Source of the DNA: Silurus meridionalis
Taxonomy: Eukaryota > Chordata > Actinopteri > Siluriformes > Siluridae
Direction of reading: 5' to 3'
Length of the DNA stretch: 64,000 nucleotides
NCBI RefSeq assembly: GCF_014805685.1
Contig: NC_060892.1
Location: 23,994,560 to 24,058,559, forward strand
Positions 1-10,523 of this stretch are shown piece by piece. The number at the start of each line of letters is the position of its first letter. Positions within the stretch are counted from its first letter, which is position 1. The notes beneath the pieces were generated by a model, which was given only the letters and a program-made list of their open reading frames with translations, had not been told where the DNA came from and ran no database searches. Made by a program: the position numbers and the translations under genes.

Positions 1-121
1 TCTTAGCAAAGCTTCTGAAAGAAATTTCTAAACTTTCCTTGGTACGTGATCACGAGTCGAGCCACGTGTGCCTTCCTGCTTACATTCCCGTGCTTCTCAT
101 TTTCTTTGTGTGACCTTGCAG

Positions 122-1166
122 CCCAATGCCGTGACTGCTGAGATGCACTACGATGCTGAGGTAAAATTTTCCAAGCAAATGCTGGCGGAAATCCAGAAGC
201 TTGTGAATGAAGATAGCAGCTGGAGAACCGGCGCTCTAGATGATGCGCTAAGTAACATTCTTATCAACTTTAAACACCACGACCACGAGGCCTGGAGGTG
301 GCGCTTCGAAGACACGTTTGGGGTCGAACCCGACACAGTTATCAAGGTAAAAAAATAAAAAAATTCTAATTAGGGGCTGCACAATGAAAATATCTAAACA
401 CTAAAACAATTTTAAAGGCAAATTTGTGTTTTACTACATTTAATGGAGATTTGTGGTCATTTAGCTACAAGGGTGTTACTATGGACTTTGTACCCATGGG
501 CATCGTCTTGTTGAAACAGATTTGGGATTCCTATTTGAGGTGAAAGAAAATTTCATGCTACCGCATCCAAAGATGTCTTACACAATTGTGTGCCTTCAAC
601 TTTGTGGTAACAGAACCACAGAAGGCAGTAAAAGTCAAGTGTTCCAATAGTTTTGTTAATAGAGTGTATCATTGGTTTACTCAGTTGTCCTGGAAATAGG
701 CTCTGATTGGCTGCCTGCCACTGTGACTAACCTTTAAGATATCTGTATTTTATCAAAGGACATTGTTCATGTGTGTCATTTATTTATTGATTTATTGATT
801 ATTAGTTAATGATTTTTGATTGATGTTTTTGCATCATATAAAAATTTTATATATATATAAAATATACACACTGGCGATCAAAATTAGAGAACAATTTATG
901 AACAATTGAACAATTCTGAAATAATGTCATTTTCATTGCTCAGCAGTTGAAGGAGTTTTTGTCCTGTCAATACCATGCTACCAGAACACCTTTTCCACAA
1001 AATAACTAAGGCATTAAAAAAAAAAAAAAAAACAAAACATTATTATGCAGAAAACACACTGATCAAAATTAGAGAATACTTTCAGATACCTCCCAGTTAT
1101 TGGTGTTAATCTGGCACTGGGTGCTAATTTCCTTGATTATCTGGCAACCCCCCATTTTATATTTGA

Positions 1167-1248
<82 letters not shown>

Positions 1249-4200
1249 AAAACATTTTCACACATTTATATCACTGTGCAGAGGTCGACCGATTCGTCGT
1301 TTTTGTCGATTAATCGGTTGATTAATAGTTGATTACTGCAACTTTCGGCTATTGCCAAAAACATTTTTACATAGAGTATTGTTTTTTTTTTTGTTTGTTT
1401 TTTTCAGTATCCATGAAAAAAAAGCATACTGGATAAAATCGGTTGATCGGTTATCGGGAAATACGATCCAACCTAGCTATTGGTATTTATTATAACATGA
1501 AAAAAAAATGTCTTTAAAATGTCTTTTTGAATGGAGATCACGGTCACATACATCTTGGCTCGTGATTGGACCTCGAGTTTGCTGCATGTATGGGATTTTA
1601 ATGTCTATTTTTACCTTTGAAATATAATTCTCACAATTTCAATTTTTAATACAGGTCTCTGGCGTTGTCTTGATCATCGTGGCAATAATTTGCACTGAGA
1701 TGTGGTCGGTGGTGTCCTGGTTTGTCCAGTTTAAGAGAATGTTTGCCATATGCTTCTTCGTCAGTCTGTTGTGGAACTGGTTCTATCTCTACAAGGTAAG
1801 GTTGAAAGGTCGATAGGGAATACAGTGTATAGCAAGCTACACCAAATAACATGCATTATAATTGTTTGGTATGGTATTGCTGTTATAAAGTCATATTCTT
1901 AATATTTTCATAGTGGCTGCCGTATTTTCTGGACTATAAGCCGCTACTTTTTTTTCACGTTTTGAACTTCGCTGCTTAAACAATGAAGCGGCTAATTTAT
2001 GGATTTTTCCTGGGTTTTTCCCGGTTTCACAAACTTCAAAAACAAAAAGCCGCCAAAAAACTGAGCCCCGTAACATTAGACCAATGAAATTGCAGAACGG
2101 GTTCAGGTGAACCAATGAAACTCTTTATATTAAATCGGATGCGCTCCCACTGAATGGGGCCGCACCACATCATAAATATGGATGAGGTTCCTCTCATGTT
2201 TGACCTGCTGCTCACTCGGACTGTCAACAGGAAATGCGAATCGTTCGTCACGCTGAAAAACGCACTTCACCTGTGTTCTGAGCATCTGGAGAAAAGCTTT
2301 ACCGATGGTGATTTTTAAACGCACGACGATGCCAAAAAAAAACTCCAGAGAGAAATTGTTGTTAACAGAAGGAGGAAGACAGTGAACAATGACTTTCTTG
2401 GTAGGCTACTGTTTAGATACAAGCCGTGTAACAGACACTGTCTTTTGTTAAAGCCTGTGTAAAGTTGATTAGTTTCAGTGTAGGCATGAAACTACGGCTT
2501 ATAGAAGGTGCGGCGTATTTATGTTCAAAATAAAAATCTTTGTAAAATTCAGTGGGTGCGGCTTATATTTGGGTGCGAAAATTACGGTAAATACAATAAT
2601 TATAGTGTAATAGTTGAATATTGAATCCAAAGTGTGATGGAAACATTCAACCTTCTCTAGATTGCCTTTGCTGAACACCAGGCCAACGTTGTAAAGATGG
2701 AGAACGTCAATGATAAATGCACTGGAATGAAGAAAATTGACTGGAAGGACAATATCAAAGGTGAGGTTCTGGAAATTTCCATTCATATACATGTATGTAG
2801 GGATTTGAGTGGAGACGCTGGCTTCTTGAAAGACTCTGTATTTAGCTGCATCAGGCTTTGGATTGAGACACCACGGGGCAAACCCAGGACCTGTGGGAGA
2901 GATTATATTCGTTTGGTTTAAAAACAAGAGCACACTGAGCACTAGGGCGCCTCAGGGCTGTGTGCTCAGCCCATTGCTGTTTACTCTGCTGACTCACGAA
3001 TGTGTAGCAATACACAGCTCGAAATTGTACACGTTTCTGTATTGCCCAAATGGGGGCTAACAAACGTAAACTATTAAATGGAAAAAAATAATAGTTTACG
3101 TTTGTTAGCCCCCATTTGGGTAATACAAAAAAGGAATTATAAAAGTAAATAATAAAAAAAAAAACGACTTTAACAAAAACCGACAAGCAATTTTATGGTT
3201 TGCATTTCTTCCCCCTAACTATACCATTGGACCGAACTGAACCGTGACTTAAAAACCGAGGTAAGTACCAAACCAAGAATTTTGTTTACCATTACACCCC
3301 TAGTGGCTGGAAGTAGAGACCTTCTCAGCCTGTTGCCACAGTGATCTCTACCAGGGAACATGGTCGAATGAAGATTTTTGCAACCGTGTCTGAACATTTA
3401 ACTTCTATGGTTTCAGAGTGGTTTCGGACAACTTGGACTCTTCAGGACGACCCTTGTAAACAATACTATGAGACCCTGATTGTGAATCCGATCCTACTCG
3501 TGTCGCCAAACAAGGTTCCTAATTCTTCACTGCTATGCTCTTTAACTCACTAAAAATTTTTCCTCAGCCTGCCTGACATGTTTCTGTCTTTCTTGTCTTT
3601 ACAGGCCGTCATTATGACCCTGACCACCTTCTTTACAGACCCTTTGAAGCACTTGGGACAAGGCATTAGTGAATTTCTCAGGGCCTTACTGAAAGACCTG
3701 CCTGTTACGCTTCAGATACCTGTTCTTCTTCTAATCGCGCTCGCCATCGTGGTATGTCATTTGGAATGTTTTAGTGGAAAATGGCTGTAAAACCTTCTAT
3801 TTTCAGTTGTACTGAGATCAGGACTGAGCAAATCCCAACTAGGGGTGTGCGATATTGACCAAAAATGAAATCTAGATATTTTGGGGGGATATTATCGATA
3901 ACGATAAAAAAGGGTTCCTACGCATTTTGGAAAAGTTTGAAAAAAGTATGGAATTTGATTTGTGATTTGCAGGTCTGGATTTGTTTGAGGAGGCGAAATC
4001 AAGCAAAAACGGGCAATGTGGTGTCCAAAACATAAGTCTTTTCATATTAACTTACATAAAATCAATATCACCTTTGTAATCATGCTGATGCATGTCTTGA
4101 ATTTTGTGTTTCTAAATGCACTCTACCAGACTTAATCACGTAGCGTACACGTGCACTCTGTAGGTGTGTTTTGTTTGGGTTTTGCGTTATATACAATGTA

Positions 4201-4933
4201 ATGTCAAATCGTTTAAACAACAATTACGATATTATCGTAGACAATACACATCGTACACCCCCATTGCCAACTCTCTGTGATTATGTCTCGTATCATTTCT
4301 AACGGTCCAAATATCTTTTTGATCCTTTGCCCAGGTCTTTACGTACAGCACTGGCCAAGCAGCTGTACACCATGCTGTTCTTGGACCTGTTCGAGGAGGT
4401 CGTCAAGATCCTCCACCCGGCATTGTACAGCAGCCTTCTGCTCCTCTTAAACAGGTTCAAGAACACCAAGAAGAAGCAATGGAACCGTTAGCAGGAGGCA
4501 ATGACAACAATGCCGCACAACCCAGACAAGAGGGCAACCAGGTCAAACCTGTGAGGAACCAGGCTCATCTCAACGATAAGCAGCCTGAAATTCGCCAGAG
4601 GAGACCCTACAGGAGACAAGAGCAGCAGAGGGCGTGGGTGGAAACCCTACGTAACGCAGACAACTTTTACAGTGGGGATGAGATGGACACTCTACAGGAA
4701 GCAGTAGTCGAGGACCAGGCTGAGAATGTGGAGGAAGAACCTCCAAATCTTGATAAAGAAACAGTAATGAAGGCATCTGCACCCAACACAGAAATGAAAA
4801 ACACTCAACCTGGATCTAAGGAGCTCAGTCAAACCTGTAACACTAAAGATAATAAAACCTCAGAAAATAATAAACGGAATGAGGTAAATATCGGTGAAGT
4901 TCATAGTTTTATTTTTTTGATAGTTTAATTTTA

Positions 4934-5007
<74 letters not shown>

Positions 5008-5134
5008 GTTCAATTCTAATTTGTTTATTTGTTTATTATAGGAACAGGGTTCAGCAAGCAAAGGAGGAAATGCAGCAAAAAAAAGAGAATGTGTTGAAAA
5101 TATTGGCACTTCATTTAAGAAAAATATGCAGTAA
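122..5134 (+). CDS. clcc1: clcc1-like gene, copy A (exons a-g, 5' exons outside window)
   Basis: Homologue of CLCC1 (MCLC family), an ER multi-pass membrane protein linked to anion flux and ER/nuclear-envelope membrane biology. Exons: 122-346 (a, luminal helical domain with motif MHYDAE and later [11 protein letters not shown]), 1655-1795 (b, hydrophobic hairpin ending WNWFYLYK), 2661-2760 (c), 3417-3514 (d, DPCKQYYE), 3605-3751 (e, last membrane segment [12 protein letters not shown]), 4335-4883 (f, hydrophilic Gln/Glu-rich tail), 5042-5134 (g, ends in TAA). All acceptors are AG and all donors GT. Phases agree, the sum is 1353 nt, giving 450 residues without an internal stop. Human CLCC1 is about 550 residues, so only the signal peptide and luminal N-terminus should be missing upstream. 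It is the only copy here that is open from exon a to the stop. Family assignment rests on remembered similarity of exons a-e; the tail is less conserved. Confidence 0.85.
860..1082. repeat. mariner/Tc1-like MITE fragments in intron a-b of copy A
   Basis: Two direct copies of a segment containing gatcaaaattagagaa lie at about 866 and 1055, separated by ordinary AT-rich sequence and an A-run. The word resembles the ends of fish Tc1/mariner MITEs. No inverted partner or clear TA duplication is visible, so the limits are uncertain. Confidence 0.35.
1170..1243. repeat. (AT)n microsatellite
   Basis: About 37 uninterrupted AT dinucleotides in the intron between exons a and b of copy A. Confidence 0.95.
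1281..1482. repeat. Interspersed repeat with 'ggtcgaccgatt' end
   Basis: Starts with aggtcgaccgattcgtcg and ends near a block containing atcggttgatcggttatcgg. The inner part recurs in introns a-b of copies C (about 9505-9625) and E (about 22430-22500) and, inverted, near 49200-49280. It looks like an old non-autonomous DNA element present before the copies separated. The class is not certain. Confidence 0.4.
1919..2590. mobile_element. Non-autonomous DNA transposon in intron b-c of copy A
   Basis: The left end reads ccgtattttctggactataagc and the right end, reversed, reads ccgtaattttcgcaccc followed by ataagccgc, so the ends are imperfect inverted repeats about 670 bp apart. The corresponding intron in copies C and E lacks the insert, so it arrived in A only. 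Small open frames inside are not convincing proteins. Confidence 0.5.
2925..3030 (+). mobile_element. Rex1/CR1-like LINE reverse-transcriptase scrap in copy A
   Basis: A short translated stretch contains the RT word [17 protein letters not shown]. The same LINE is present, longer, in the same intron of copy C (12290-13760) and inverted in G2 (51271-51720). The 3' flanking sequence is also shared, so this is one ancestral insertion that has mostly been deleted from copy A. Confidence 0.7.
3040..3125. repeat. 37-bp fold-back inverted repeat
   Basis: Left arm 3040-3076 and right arm 3089-3125 are reverse complements at 36 of 37 positions, with a 12-nt A-rich loop. Copies C (about 13795) and G2 (about 51215) have only one arm, so the second arm is a local inverted duplication particular to copy A. 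Confidence 0.9.
3841..4262. mobile_element. Candidate MITE in intron e-f (shared by all copies)
   Basis: Begins aggggtgtgcgatattgacc and ends with the near-inverse acacatcgtacaccccc. The block recurs between exons e and f in copies C, E, I, G1, G2, G3 and F, so it was present in the ancestral gene. Terminal similarity is short and no target-site duplication is clear. Confidence 0.45.
4944..5005. repeat. (AT)n microsatellite in intron f-g
   Basis: About 30 AT units between exon f and exon g of copy A. It lies inside the 158-bp intron. Confidence 0.95.
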
Positions 5135-5200
5135 TCATTTAATATATACATCAAAAATGTGTTATTTTATATAGTATTGTTTAACTGATGTTTTAAAATG

Positions 5201-5206
5201 AATAAA
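5201..5206 (+). promoter_or_regulatory. Polyadenylation signal of copy A
   Basis: AATAAA lies 67 nt after the copy A stop codon and is followed by AT-rich sequence. The homologous AATAAA is kept in the 3' regions of copies C and E. Confidence 0.55.
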
Positions 5207-5884
5207 TATTTGTATGAAATTATGAGACCATTTATTTCACTGTTTAATGAAAGCTAACAAGTGAACTGTACAATTACAAAATATATATTTAACACCAAAT
5301 AAATGTAATGTCTCTAGCTCCATTAGTACAGTATTATGCCAATCAGTGCAGTTTATGGGGTTATAAGGCCACAATATTACCTACATAATATTAAGGTGTT
5401 GCATAAAATAATTTTTGTATACATTCAGGAATATGTCGACAAACATCACCCACTATTGATGATGCTAACATTTTATAGTTATAGCAGAGACTATTGTAAT
5501 TATTAACCCACCTGAAACCCTCTAGACCAGATATACACTTTTACCCCATGAAACCCCAACTTAAAGTACTGTTTTTATTTTATTATTAATATTTTAACTC
5601 CACAAACACATGTTAATTTAGTTTATTATTCACAAAATTTCTTTTTATGGCTAAAGGGTTTTCTTTTGTGCCAATGCACTGTAGCGTCATTTAAAAAAAG
5701 TTCCTATAGAGGGCAGTGTAGTGCGGTGGCTGAGCTCTAAATTGGAACCTGATAGATGTGTTTCCAGGGGGAACAATATAAAGGTGCACCTCTGAGAGCG
5801 CATGGAGGTGCAAATGTTTGGATAAAGTTTCTCCATGACTAAATAAGGATTCTCACCAGTTCAGCTCAAGTTTAAGCCTGGCAA
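5207..5884 (+). other. 3' region of copy A with UTR module 1
   Basis: No gene seen. It contains a conserved downstream block (gtcgacaaacatcacccac ... ctctagaccagatat) and a module with 'gagggcagtgtagtgcggtgg' and 'cacctctgagagc'. The same blocks recur at 6195-6440, 6538-6720, 16060-16540, 16865-17150, 20100-20240, 26480-26850 and 59350-59480 on plus, and at 35630-35930, 36355-36770 and 48073-48480 on minus, so they mark the 3' ends of gene copies. Confidence 0.6.
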
Positions 5885-6102
5885 CAATGCCGCACAACCC
5901 AGACAAGAGGGCAACCAGGTAAAACACATGAGGAACCGGGCTCATCTTTACGATAAGCAGCCTGAAATTCACCAGAGGAGTCCTTATTTGTTATTCCTTA
6001 TTTGTTTATTATAGGAACAGGGTTCGGGAAGCAAAGGATGAAATACAGGCAGGAAAGAAGGTGTTGAAAATATTGGCATTCCAGTTACGAAAACTGCAGT
6101 AA
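5885..6102 (+). pseudogene. Duplicated tail piece: part of exon f plus exon g
   Basis: About 110 bp of exon f (the piece coding [12 protein letters not shown]) is followed by a shortened intron and a full exon g homologue (6015-6102, acceptor ATAG, ending CAGTAA). Exon g here is frameshifted relative to copy A. The same duplicated tail follows copy C (16575-16785), so the duplication is older than the A/C split. Confidence 0.7.
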
Positions 6103-6790
6103 TAATTTAATCTATTCTTCAAAAATTTGCTATTTTAAGTTATTTCACAATGATCTGATTTATTTTTTATTAATTAAAATGTACTCAACGTAGTGTTTTT
6201 ATTTTATTATGAATATTTAAACTCCACAAACCCATGTGGATTTAGTTTATTATTCACAAATTCTTTTTATGGCTAAAGGGTTTTCTTTTGCGCCAATGCA
6301 CTGTAGCGTCATTTTGAAAGTTCCTATAGAGGGCAGTGTAGTGCGGTGGCTGACCTCTAAATTGGAACCTGTTAAATGTGTTTCCAGGGGGTACAATATA
6401 ATGGTGCACCTCTGAGAGCACATGGAGGTGGAAATGTTTGGAGAAATTTTTACAGACTATTGTAATTATTAACCCACCAGAAACCCTCTAGACCAGATAT
6501 ATATACTTTCACCCTATGAAACCCCACCTCAAAGTACTGTTTTTATTTATTATTAATATTTTAACTCCACAAACCCATGTTAATTTAGTTTATTATTCAC
6601 AAATTATTAATGTCTAAAAGGTTTTCTTTTGCGCCAATGCACTGTTGTGTCATTTTTAAAAGTTTTTATAGGGGGCAGTGTATTGCAGTGGATGTTTGGA
6701 GAAAGCTTCTCCATGAATAAATAAGGATTCTTACCAGTTCAACTCATAAACTCGCATAATTAAATACTGTATTACTACATTATTAAAATT
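6103..6790 (+). other. UTR modules 2 and 3
   Basis: Two further partial copies of the 3' UTR module (around 6195-6440 and 6538-6720). No coding potential is seen. It ends where the upstream intron of fragment B begins (about 6790). Confidence 0.6.
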
Positions 6791-6897
6791 CATGTTTATA
6801 TGCGTCTCTCAAAAGCCCATAAATGCATGTCTGAAGTTTTTTAATGACTTATTTTTCATTTTATCATTTGTAATATTTTACTCAATTTTTAAAACAG

Positions 6898-7305
6898 GTC
6901 TCTTGCTTCGTCTTGACCGTTTTGGCAATAATCTGCATCGAGATGTCGCTGGTGTCCTGGTTTGTCCAGTTGAAGAGAATATTTGCCATATGCCTCTTCA
7001 TAAGTCTGATGTGGTACTGGATTTATCTCTACAAGGTACCTACATCTCTGTGCCACTCTGATCTGTCTCCTACACAGTTCTTGTCTCTTCACTTTGTCCA
7101 CTTTGGCGAATGTTTTCAAAAAGCTACGTTTTTGTTGAATCTCATTGTGGATGGAAGACCAAATCTGAGAGAAAATTATGCATTTTTAAACAAAAATTTA
7201 TTAGTGTGGACATGTCCTCAGTTTTTTTTTAATCTTTATATGGATTTTACATTTTCTAGATTGCCTTTGTTGAACACCAAATTTGAACACCAAATTTGCA
7301 GTTGA
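6898..7305 (+). pseudogene. clcc1-like fragment B (exon b and broken exon c)
   Basis: Exon b at 6898-7035 is open (46 codons, from VSCFVLTVLA to WIYLYK) with AG acceptor and GT donor. Exon c starts correctly after ttttctag at about 7261 but reads a stop after eight codons, because a 17-bp piece containing gaacaccaaattt is duplicated, and the rest is lost. There is no exon a before it. Its relatives are the exons b at 20958 and, on minus, at 33776. Confidence 0.75.
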
Positions 7306-7484
7306 TATGCATAACAACAAAACAGTATATACCTCATGTAGACTGAGTATTATAATTTTAATTGGGAAAATGAGTTTATTTTGTGGTTCTACCTTTCAAA
7401 AGCGTTTTCTCGGTTAAATTGGCTGGGTATTTTAGCAGATACATCAGATATTTTAATTCCATTTATTTTTCCACATCAACTATC

Positions 7485-7530
7485 AGATCACCTCATATAT
7501 ACGATCAATTCTATATCCAGTAAAGTTGAG
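7485..7530 (+). pseudogene. Remnant of the luminal exon
   Basis: The stretch coding cacctcatat...caattctat...ccag matches the 3' end of the luminal exon at 59740-60014. Here the donor reads CAGTAAAG, so one G of the splice site is lost. It sits between broken exon c of B and the BEL/Pao remnant, upstream of exon a of copy C, which is where that exon should lie. Confidence 0.5.
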
Positions 7531-7569
7531 TGTTCTGAATCCTGTACCGTGTTTTTACTGACATGTAAA

Positions 7570-8430
7570 AGGTAGAAAAACACAGAAGAACTTAACAGTG
7601 AAGGACTGGAAGAATGTTTTGAGGAGGACTGGATGAGTGTGAAGTGTGTAAGCCTCATGTTGAGTATCGCATGGATTGTTCAGAGAGAGCACTAGGATTG
7701 CTTTGGTGTGTAGAGAGTGACTTGTTTCAAGCTAAAAATCTCTGTCAAGGAAAGACCCCACACCAGAAGAAACATCCTGTCAATAGTAAATTCTATTTAC
7801 GATCCACTGGGTTTCTTCTCTCCTCTAACACACTCTGCTAAGTTAATTCTTCAGGATCTTTGCAGAGTTTGGTGCATACATTCAGGCAGAACTGCATCAC
7901 TTCTCAGATGCCAGTGACCATGCCTATGGTACCGTAAGTTACCTTCGACTGTGTGCAGAACAACATATTGTGCATGTAATCTGTTTGTCAGGCAAAACCA
8001 GAGTTGCACCTTTTGAAGCAAGTGAAAATTCCACACATGGAGCTTGTGGCAGCCGTCCTTTGATCCCCCCTCAGCAGCATTACATCACGGTGGAGTGTAG
8101 GAAAGGTTGATGCGTATGGTGAGGCAAGTTCACCACTCCATTGTACAAGAACAAACCCTTGATGATGAAGGCTTACAAACACTGTTCTGTGAAGTGAAGG
8201 CTATTCTCAACAGCCTGCCAGTCCGGTCAGCACAGCGTCTGATGATGAACATGTTCTAGAAGCACTGACAACAAAACATATTTTGCTTTTTAAATGTCAT
8301 CCTGTTTTTCCTCCGGGACTATTTAAATGAACAGATCTCTACAGACGTCGCTGGAGAGTTCAATATCTAACAGATGTGTTTTTGGAAACAGTGGACAAAG
8401 GAATAATTGAAATAATTTTTATAATTCTGG
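7570..8430 (+). mobile_element. BEL/Pao LTR-retrotransposon pol remnant
   Basis: In shifting frames it reads the conserved Pao blocks in order: ERALGLLWCVESD, then RPHTRRNILSIVNSIYDPLG (7717-7917), then HHFSDASDHAYGTVSYLRLC (RNase H region), then after a deletion QTLDDEGLQTLFCEVKAILN and a final RRRWRVQYLTDVF (integrase C-terminal side). Frames change and stops intervene, so it is dead. No LTRs are seen. Only its last ~70 bp survive at 21276-21345 in the duplicate locus. Confidence 0.8.
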
Positions 8431-9689
8431 TAAGACATCATTGAACATGTCTGGTTGGTAAGAACTGCGCAAATCCGAACCAAAACCGGTATATTTGAAA
8501 GGCCAGTAACGAATCTCTGCCTGCTATTGGAAGGAGAAGAATTGAGTTGGGTGTTACCCCATTGTAGTAAGCATAAATGCTTGTGACTCGCATATCATAA
8601 TTTGATCTCATGCACACAATTAGGGGCCGGCGTGTAGGAGCCATTAGATAGAATTTCTAAACTTTCCTTGGTACATGATCATGAGCCACGTGTGCTTTTT
8701 TTGCTGCTCATTTTCTATTTGTGTGACCTTTCAGCCCAACGCCGTGACTACTAAAATACACTGCGATGCCGAGGTGAACCTTTCCAAGCAAATGCTGGCA
8801 GAAATCCAGAAGCTTGTGAATAAAGATAGCAGCTGGAGAAACGCGTCTCTAGAGGATGCGCTGAGTAAAATTCTTATCGACTTTAAACACCATGACCACG
8901 AATCCTCCAGGAACTGGCGCTTCGAAGACACATTTGGGGTCGAACCCGACATGGTTATCAAGGTAAAAATTTTACGTTTTTTTTATTTTTTATTAGGGGC
9001 TGCATAATATTGAAAATATCTGTATCTAATGACTCGTTTTAATTAATTACTAAACACTAAAACAATTTGAGGACAAATTTGTATGCTTTACTAAATTTAC
9101 TAGACAAGGGTGTTAGTACTGACTTTGTACCCATGGGCATCGTCTTGTTGGTACAAGTTTGGGTTTCCTATTAAAAGTGAAAGAAAAATGTACTATGTTC
9201 TTTGTGCTATCGCCAAAAATCCATATCGATAGTTTTTCCGGGTTGCTGAAGCAGGCGTCATTATACATTTACAAGAGTGACCTCTAGAGGCGAATCACTG
9301 ATGCCACATGCTGTTAGTTCAATATTATTTTTTGTTAGGTTTTTTCTGTTATTTATTAATTTGGATTATTACTTTTTGTTTCAGTTAGAATGCATGCCTT
9401 TGATTTTCTTAAATATTTATTAATATAGTTAATGTTTATATTTATTTCATTTAACACATTTTCATGATTCAGTACTTTTTTTTTTTTTTTTTTTAAGTTC
9501 AGAACATTTTTAAAGAGTATTGTTTTTTTTTTTGTATTGTTTTTCATCCAGTATCCATAAAAAAAAAAAGGATACTGGATAAAATCGGTTGATCGGGTTA
9601 TCTGCAAATACGATCCAACCTAGAAATTGGTATTTATAACATTAAATTCTTTCTTTGCATATCCCAGCAATGTTAGGAACATAATGTCA

Positions 9690-9845
9690 GAGTGCAGGTT
9701 TAGCTAGGAAACAGCACCCTTAAAACAGAGAGGGTTAAGGGCCTTGCTCAAGGTCCCCAAGCGGGTCAGCGTGCCAATACCAGGGCTTAAACCCCCGACC
9801 TTCAATCAGTAACACAAAGCCTTAACCACTAAGCTAACTCCGAGT
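9690..9845 (-). repeat. tRNA-derived SINE-like repeat
   Basis: Read on minus it has gttagcttagtggttaagg (A-box-like) and a later gggtttaagccc (B-box-like), then ...gagcaaggcccttaaccc. Copies lie at 22575-22725 (-), about 52836-52905 (+, truncated) and about 57140-57215 (-). No acceptor-stem folding was found, so it is not called a tRNA gene. Confidence 0.6.
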
Positions 9846-10523
9846 ATATTATATATAAATAAGAAGAGTACATTTTCAAGAGAACATTTGAGTATCACCC
9901 AAAAGGCCACTCTTGTTTAGCAAAATGTCTTTCTGAATGAAGATCACGGTCACGTACATCTTGGCTCGTGATTGGACCTCGAGTTTGCTGCATGTATGGG
10001 ATTTTAATGTCCATTTTTACCTTTGAAATATAATTCTCACAATTTTGATTTTTAATACAAGTCATGGGCATTTTCTTGATCATCGTGGCAATAATTTGCA
10101 CTGAGATGTGGTCGGTGGTGTCCTGGTTTGTCCAGTTTAAGAGATTGTTTGTCATATACTTCTTCATCAGTCTGTTGTGGAAGTGGTATTATCTCTACAT
10201 GGTAAGGTTGAAAGGTCAATAGAGAATACAGTTTATTGCAAACTACATCAAATAACATGCATTGTAATTGTTTGGTATGGTATTGCTATTAAAGTCATAT
10301 CCTCAATATTTCCATAGTGACTAAATACCATAATTATGGTGTAATAGTTGAATATTTAATCCAAAGTGTGATGGAAACATTCAACCTTCTTTAGATTGCC
10401 TATGCTGAACAGCAGGCCAAACTTGCAATGATGGAGAACCTCAAAGATAAATGCACTGGAGTGAAGAAACTTGACTGGATGGACAATATCAAAGGTGAGG
10501 TCCTGGAAATTTCCATTTATATA

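Noticed and set aside
3752..3790. Calling the exon e read-through tail a confirmed terminal exon
   Set aside because: Conservation could be simple paralogy. The normal GT donor and downstream exon f in copy A favour splicing, so it is kept as a finding only.
4570..4782. Minus-strand open frame inside exon f of copy A
   Set aside because: Antisense shadow of the open 183-codon exon f. A similar shadow occurs in copy C at 15419-15637.
9690..9845. Possible tRNA genes at the A-box/B-box repeats (also 22575, 52836, 57140)
   Set aside because: No cloverleaf could be made, copies are diverged and truncated, and they occur at duplicated intron positions. Treated as SINE-like repeats.
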